From CAZASK01 sp964487845 (GTDB taxonomy: Bacteria; Chlamydiota; Chlamydiia; Chlamydiales; FEN-1388): a DNA stretch of 9,854 nucleotides. This document shows, piece by piece, positions 7,395 through 9,854 of this stretch (the stretch's first letter is position 1; each line of letters opens with the position of its first letter). The stretch covers positions 1 through 9,854 of the forward strand of contig CAZASK010000040.1 in assembly GCA_964487845.1 (NCBI GenBank), read 5' to 3'. The position numbers were made by a program, and so were the translations under genes. The notes under the pieces were generated by a model. That model saw nothing but the letters and a program-made list of their open reading frames with translations. It ran no database searches and had not been told where the DNA came from.

Positions 7395-8045
7395 GTGGAT
7401 CCGCTCAGTATATTTCCGAAAAGCGTAGGGGCGTACACGCTTTCGTTTACAGATGTGCGTACGGTCGGCCGTGCTTGCCAGGTGAGTAAAAGGTGGAATG
7501 AGATTGCCTCCTCAGATATCGTATGGCAGGCAATTTTTGGGAAAAATTGGGTCTATGATGAGATAGCACAACATATTGCAAACTCTTCAAAACATGGATC
7601 GATAAAGGCCTATCTCAACGCATCCTGTATAGCTTCAGAGCATGACTTATTTCATCGTATTCAGCAGTTTACAAACAACTCTTTGCCCTTTTGTTACAAA
7701 AAATTTGGCTGTTTTTTTCCTTCTAATCCTACTTCGTTGATTACAGTCGAGTTGAAGCAAGACAGAGATTTGCCACATCAAGTAGGGCTGAACGATATAT
7801 GTCTTGGGATGAAAAAGCTTGCGCTCTCAAGTGATCGGAATAGATCAACGGCTTCATTCATTATCAAAAAAATCGAGAATACCAATGTCCTCATATGCGA
7901 TCTTGTTTCTCCTCAGATGAAATTGGCAGAGAAGATAAGTAATCTTGTAGAAAATCAGATCGAAGAGTGGAAAGAAAAGCCTTCTCTTTTAGCTGTTATT
8001 CGGGTAGGAGAATTTTGTCGCTGGTTTTTTTCATCAAATAAATAG
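7395..8045 (+). CDS. F-box domain protein, candidate host-directed effector
   Basis: This is a 216-residue protein with an N-terminal F-box at about residues 5-48. It shows the family pattern of a proline near the start, a hydrophobic helix ending in LSF-D, then QVSKRWNEIASSDIVWQAIF, which matches the VSKxW...xxxLW core. In eukaryotes this fold binds Skp1 and brings substrates to SCF ubiquitin ligases. Bacteria lack that system, so such proteins are normally injected into host cells. Residues 50-216 show no WD40, LRR or ankyrin repeats and I do not recognise them; they would be the substrate-binding part. No signal peptide or membrane segment is seen. The GTG start lies 4 bp after the pheT stop with a good ribosome-binding site, so it is probably co-expressed with pheT. 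F-box assignment is confident; secretion and Skp1 binding are inferred. Confidence 0.85.
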   Translation: MDPLSIFPKSVGAYTLSFTDVRTVGRACQVSKRWNEIASSDIVWQAIFGKNWVYDEIAQHIANSSKHGSIKAYLNASCIASEHDLFHRIQQFTNNSLPFCYKKFGCFFPSNPTSLITVELKQDRDLPHQVGLNDICLGMKKLALSSDRNRSTASFIIKKIENTNVLICDLVSPQMKLAEKISNLVENQIEEWKEKPSLLAVIRVGEFCRWFFSSNK

Positions 8046-8055
8046 TTTTTTAACT

Positions 8056-8083
8056 TTGTCATAGGACTGTTGTGTGCTATAGT
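8056..8083 (+). promoter_or_regulatory. sigma70-like promoter of the lipoprotein gene
   Basis: TTGTCA (8056-8061) and TATAGT (8078-8083) are separated by 16 bases and match the consensus at five positions each. Transcription would begin near 8090, leaving a leader of about 24 bases with GAGG at 8103-8106, seven bases before the ATG at 8114. Confidence 0.55.
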
Positions 8084-8113
8084 CGTCTCAAATTTAGGTA
8101 ATGAGGTCGTACT

Positions 8114-9103
8114 ATGAATCTTCTTCGCCGTTCGTATGGCATTGTTTTTTCAGGATGTGTAGCGGGTATTTTAGTTGCTGGGTGTCAAGCCCGCACAACA
8201 ACACAGAGTGCGGTAAAAACAACGTATTTTCAGAAATATGGCGTTGAGGTAGATGGTGAGCAGGATTGGATTGCGCGTGGAGCTACTGGAGAAGTGATAA
8301 AAACGCTGAAAAATGGCGTTGTCGTGAAAGAAAAATATTGTGATGGCATGCTCCAAGGTAATGTTACTGCTACATTTCCTTATAGTGAGATAGTAAAAAG
8401 ACTCACGCATTATGAAAAAGGGATTTTGCAGTTTGAAGTAGATCATTTTATCTCAGGGGCGCCTCAAGAAAAAAAACAGTTTCTGGGCGATGAAAAAGTT
8501 CTTTTGACAGCATGGTATGAAGATGGAACGCCGCGCGCTAAAGAAGAGTATCATGGGCCATTGATTGTGCAGGGCGAGTATTTTACACATGATGCCCATC
8601 CTGAAGCTCATGTGGTAGAGGGTGTTGGCATCCGAACAGTTCGCGATGGACTAGGGAATCTTGTTCAAAAGGAAACCATATCACAAGGTGAAGTGATCCT
8701 CTCCGAGTCATATCATCCGAATGGTTCTCCTCGGGAGAGAGTTGCCTATACGAAAGGGAAGATCGACGGAACGAGAAAGGTATTTTTGGTAGGCGGTGAG
8801 CCAGAGCGCTTTGAAGAATGGAAGCAGGGCGTTTTAGAAGGAAAGACTGTCTTATTTCAAAATGGCGAGAAGTATGCGGAGATTCCATATGAAAAAGGCG
8901 AGAAGCATGGGGTAGAGCTGCGCTTTAAGCCAGGTACTGACGTGGTTGTGGAAGAGATAGCCTGGGAAAGAAATCAGCGTCATGGAGCGTCTGTCGCGAT
9001 CATTGACGATCAGCGCATCACAGAGTGGTACTATGAAGGAAAAAAAACAAGCAAGTCTCAATATCTTGAGATGAGTGGTCATACTTTTTCAAATAGACAC
9101 TAG
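8114..9103 (+). CDS. lipoprotein with YwqK/MORN-type repeats (CT476-like)
   Basis: This 329-residue protein begins with a lipoprotein signal: basic residues at 5-6, a hydrophobic stretch, then lipobox LVAGC with the lipidated cysteine at residue 24, so it is probably membrane-anchored outside the cytoplasm. The rest carries repeated short beta-hairpin units of the MORN/YwqK kind, for example YEDGTPRAKEEY (135-146), YHPNGSPRERVAY (200-212) with KGKIDGTRKVF following, QNGEKYAEIPYEKGEKHG (249-266), and YYEGKKTSKSQY at the end. Databases often label this family an antitoxin component after YwqK, but no toxin gene lies beside it. From memory, C. trachomatis CT476, directly downstream of pheT, is of this type. 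A promoter and Shine-Dalgarno precede the ATG. Its function is unknown; a surface or periplasmic role is inferred. Confidence 0.85.
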   Translation: MNLLRRSYGIVFSGCVAGILVAGCQARTTTQSAVKTTYFQKYGVEVDGEQDWIARGATGEVIKTLKNGVVVKEKYCDGMLQGNVTATFPYSEIVKRLTHYEKGILQFEVDHFISGAPQEKKQFLGDEKVLLTAWYEDGTPRAKEEYHGPLIVQGEYFTHDAHPEAHVVEGVGIRTVRDGLGNLVQKETISQGEVILSESYHPNGSPRERVAYTKGKIDGTRKVFLVGGEPERFEEWKQGVLEGKTVLFQNGEKYAEIPYEKGEKHGVELRFKPGTDVVVEEIAWERNQRHGASVAIIDDQRITEWYYEGKKTSKSQYLEMSGHTFSNRH

Positions 9104-9193
9104 AGCATGTCATTGTGTATCTGTAGTGAGCGGTATGTTTTGCAAAAATAGACCTCTTGATAGATGCTTCGGATGACTTTTTTTTATCATTCT

Positions 9194-9727
9194 CTATTTT
9201 TGTGTAGCTCGTAAAGCTTCCTGATAAGTCTCGGAATATGTGTTTTTATAAATGTATCTATTTGTCTCGTCTAATGTATTATATATAAGAGTATTTCCAG
9301 ACAGCTCGGCTACAGCAATGTTGGGATCATAAACTTTAGTTCTTCCTTCTCCATAGTTGTAGATAATTACATCAATATTTTCTTCTGTAAAAGGATATAC
9401 TACCATAGCTGGACGAATTTCTTGATTGGCATTAATCTGATCTAATAGTTCGCTGGCACATTTAAATAGGAGTATCCTTAATTCTTCTTTTTTTAATTCT
9501 TTTTCTGTATTAAAGCAAATTATAAATTCTTTTAAGTTGCCACCAGGCATCGCAAGGCCTAACCCACTAGGATGCAATCCATATTTTTTTTCAATAATTT
9601 TGGCGGTTTTACCTAAGATGAATTTCGCCTGCTTCTCAGCATTAGAAATGTATGGATCGTCATAGGTTAAAAAGTATAAAAACATACAAACTATTAAAAA
9701 AACCAACACGAATACAATGTTTTTCAT
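9194..9727 (-). CDS. small membrane-anchored protein of unknown function
   Basis: This 177-residue protein has one N-terminal hydrophobic segment (residues 4-20, flanked by Lys2 on one side and Asp23/Asp24 on the other), which may be an uncleaved signal anchor. The soluble part has an alpha/beta look with distinctive short motifs: KKYGL (47-51), GLAMPGG (57-63), IRPAMVVYPFT (104-114) and ETYQEAL (166-172). I believe related proteins occur in several copies in Parachlamydiaceae genomes, but this is recollection. No catalytic motif is recognised. GGAGG at 9737-9741 lies 9 bases before the ATG. The ATG overlaps the stop of the upstream gene, so the two are probably translationally coupled. It converges with the lipoprotein gene. 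Confidence 0.8.
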   Translation of the reverse strand: MKNIVFVLVFLIVCMFLYFLTYDDPYISNAEKQAKFILGKTAKIIEKKYGLHPSGLGLAMPGGNLKEFIICFNTEKELKKEELRILLFKCASELLDQINANQEIRPAMVVYPFTEENIDVIIYNYGEGRTKVYDPNIAVAELSGNTLIYNTLDETNRYIYKNTYSETYQEALRATQK

Positions 9728-9854
9728 ATTTTTTTTCCTCCACTCGTTAAATATTTATGAATGTGTTTTCGTATACTATCTTCATAAGTCTGGCTCATGA
9801 AAGAATGATCAATCCACGAGGCATCCGGTGCAGATGGAAGAACAACCGTGGAAT
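9724..9854 (-). CDS. 3' end of an unidentified gene (partial, enters from beyond the window)
   Basis: An open frame runs from the right edge to a TGA at 9724-9726 and encodes the last 42 residues of a protein, including PDASWIDHSFMSQTYEDSIR and ending YLTSGGKKI. The stop overlaps the ATG of the next gene (bases 9725-9726 shared), and the last codons contain that gene's GGAGG ribosome-binding site. Such overlaps are typical of coupled genes in one operon. The tail is hydrophilic and I do not recognise the family. The other two minus frames contain stops in this stretch. Confidence 0.6.
   Translation of the reverse strand, partial: STVVLPSAPDASWIDHSFMSQTYEDSIRKHIHKYLTSGGKKI

Noticed and set aside
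8114..9103. Toxin-antitoxin system based on the YwqK resemblance
   Set aside because: No toxin-like gene is adjacent, and the lipoprotein signal argues against a cytosolic antitoxin.
9104..9193. Search for a terminator or small RNA between the two converging genes
   Set aside because: There is a T-run at 9179-9186 but no stable stem before it; nothing is supported in these 90 bases.
1..9854. tRNA or rRNA genes, CRISPR arrays, insertion sequences, phage attachment sites
   Set aside because: The non-coding gaps are all under about 125 bp and show no cloverleaf, regularly spaced direct repeats, transposase or terminal inverted repeats.

Overview
The window looks like chromosome of an environmental chlamydia (phylum Chlamydiota, order Parachlamydiales or a relative). 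This is inferred from gene content, not from a search. pheT stands without pheS beside it. It is followed, after one intervening gene, by a YwqK/MORN-type lipoprotein, which recalls the pheT-CT476 neighbourhood of Chlamydia trachomatis (from memory). The intervening gene encodes a eukaryotic-type F-box protein, a class known to be expanded in amoeba-associated chlamydiae. Base composition is low in G+C except in pheT. I see no rRNA, tRNA, CRISPR array, insertion sequence or integrase.

Left block, minus strand (about 1-4323). Transcription runs from a 247-residue protein of unknown function, through a PabA/TrpG glutamine amidotransferase 9-21 bases downstream (depending on its start), to a 969-residue unrecognised protein. 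The large protein has a Thr/Gln/Glu/Ser/Pro-rich middle, a helical C-terminal half and internal duplications. Short gaps and the lack of internal terminators suggest one transcript. A TTGACA-16-TATAGC promoter lies just upstream of the 247-residue gene, inside an inverted repeat that also looks like the ndk terminator.

Centre (4402-8045). ndk (minus) and pheT (plus) diverge from a 121-bp intergenic region. ndk has a good promoter there and a clear Shine-Dalgarno sequence. pheT encodes the full-length beta subunit of phenylalanyl-tRNA synthetase. The F-box gene begins 4 bp after the pheT stop, with a GTG start and a G-rich ribosome-binding site inside the last pheT codons, so it is probably co-expressed with pheT.

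Right block (8056-9854). The lipoprotein gene has its own promoter and a classical lipobox. Facing it on the minus strand are a small membrane-anchored unknown protein and, overlapping its start codon, the 3' end of another gene that runs off the window.

The housekeeping genes cover nucleotide balance (Ndk), translation (PheT) and probably folate or aromatic metabolism (PabA). The best candidates for new host-interaction biology are the F-box protein and the 969-residue protein.
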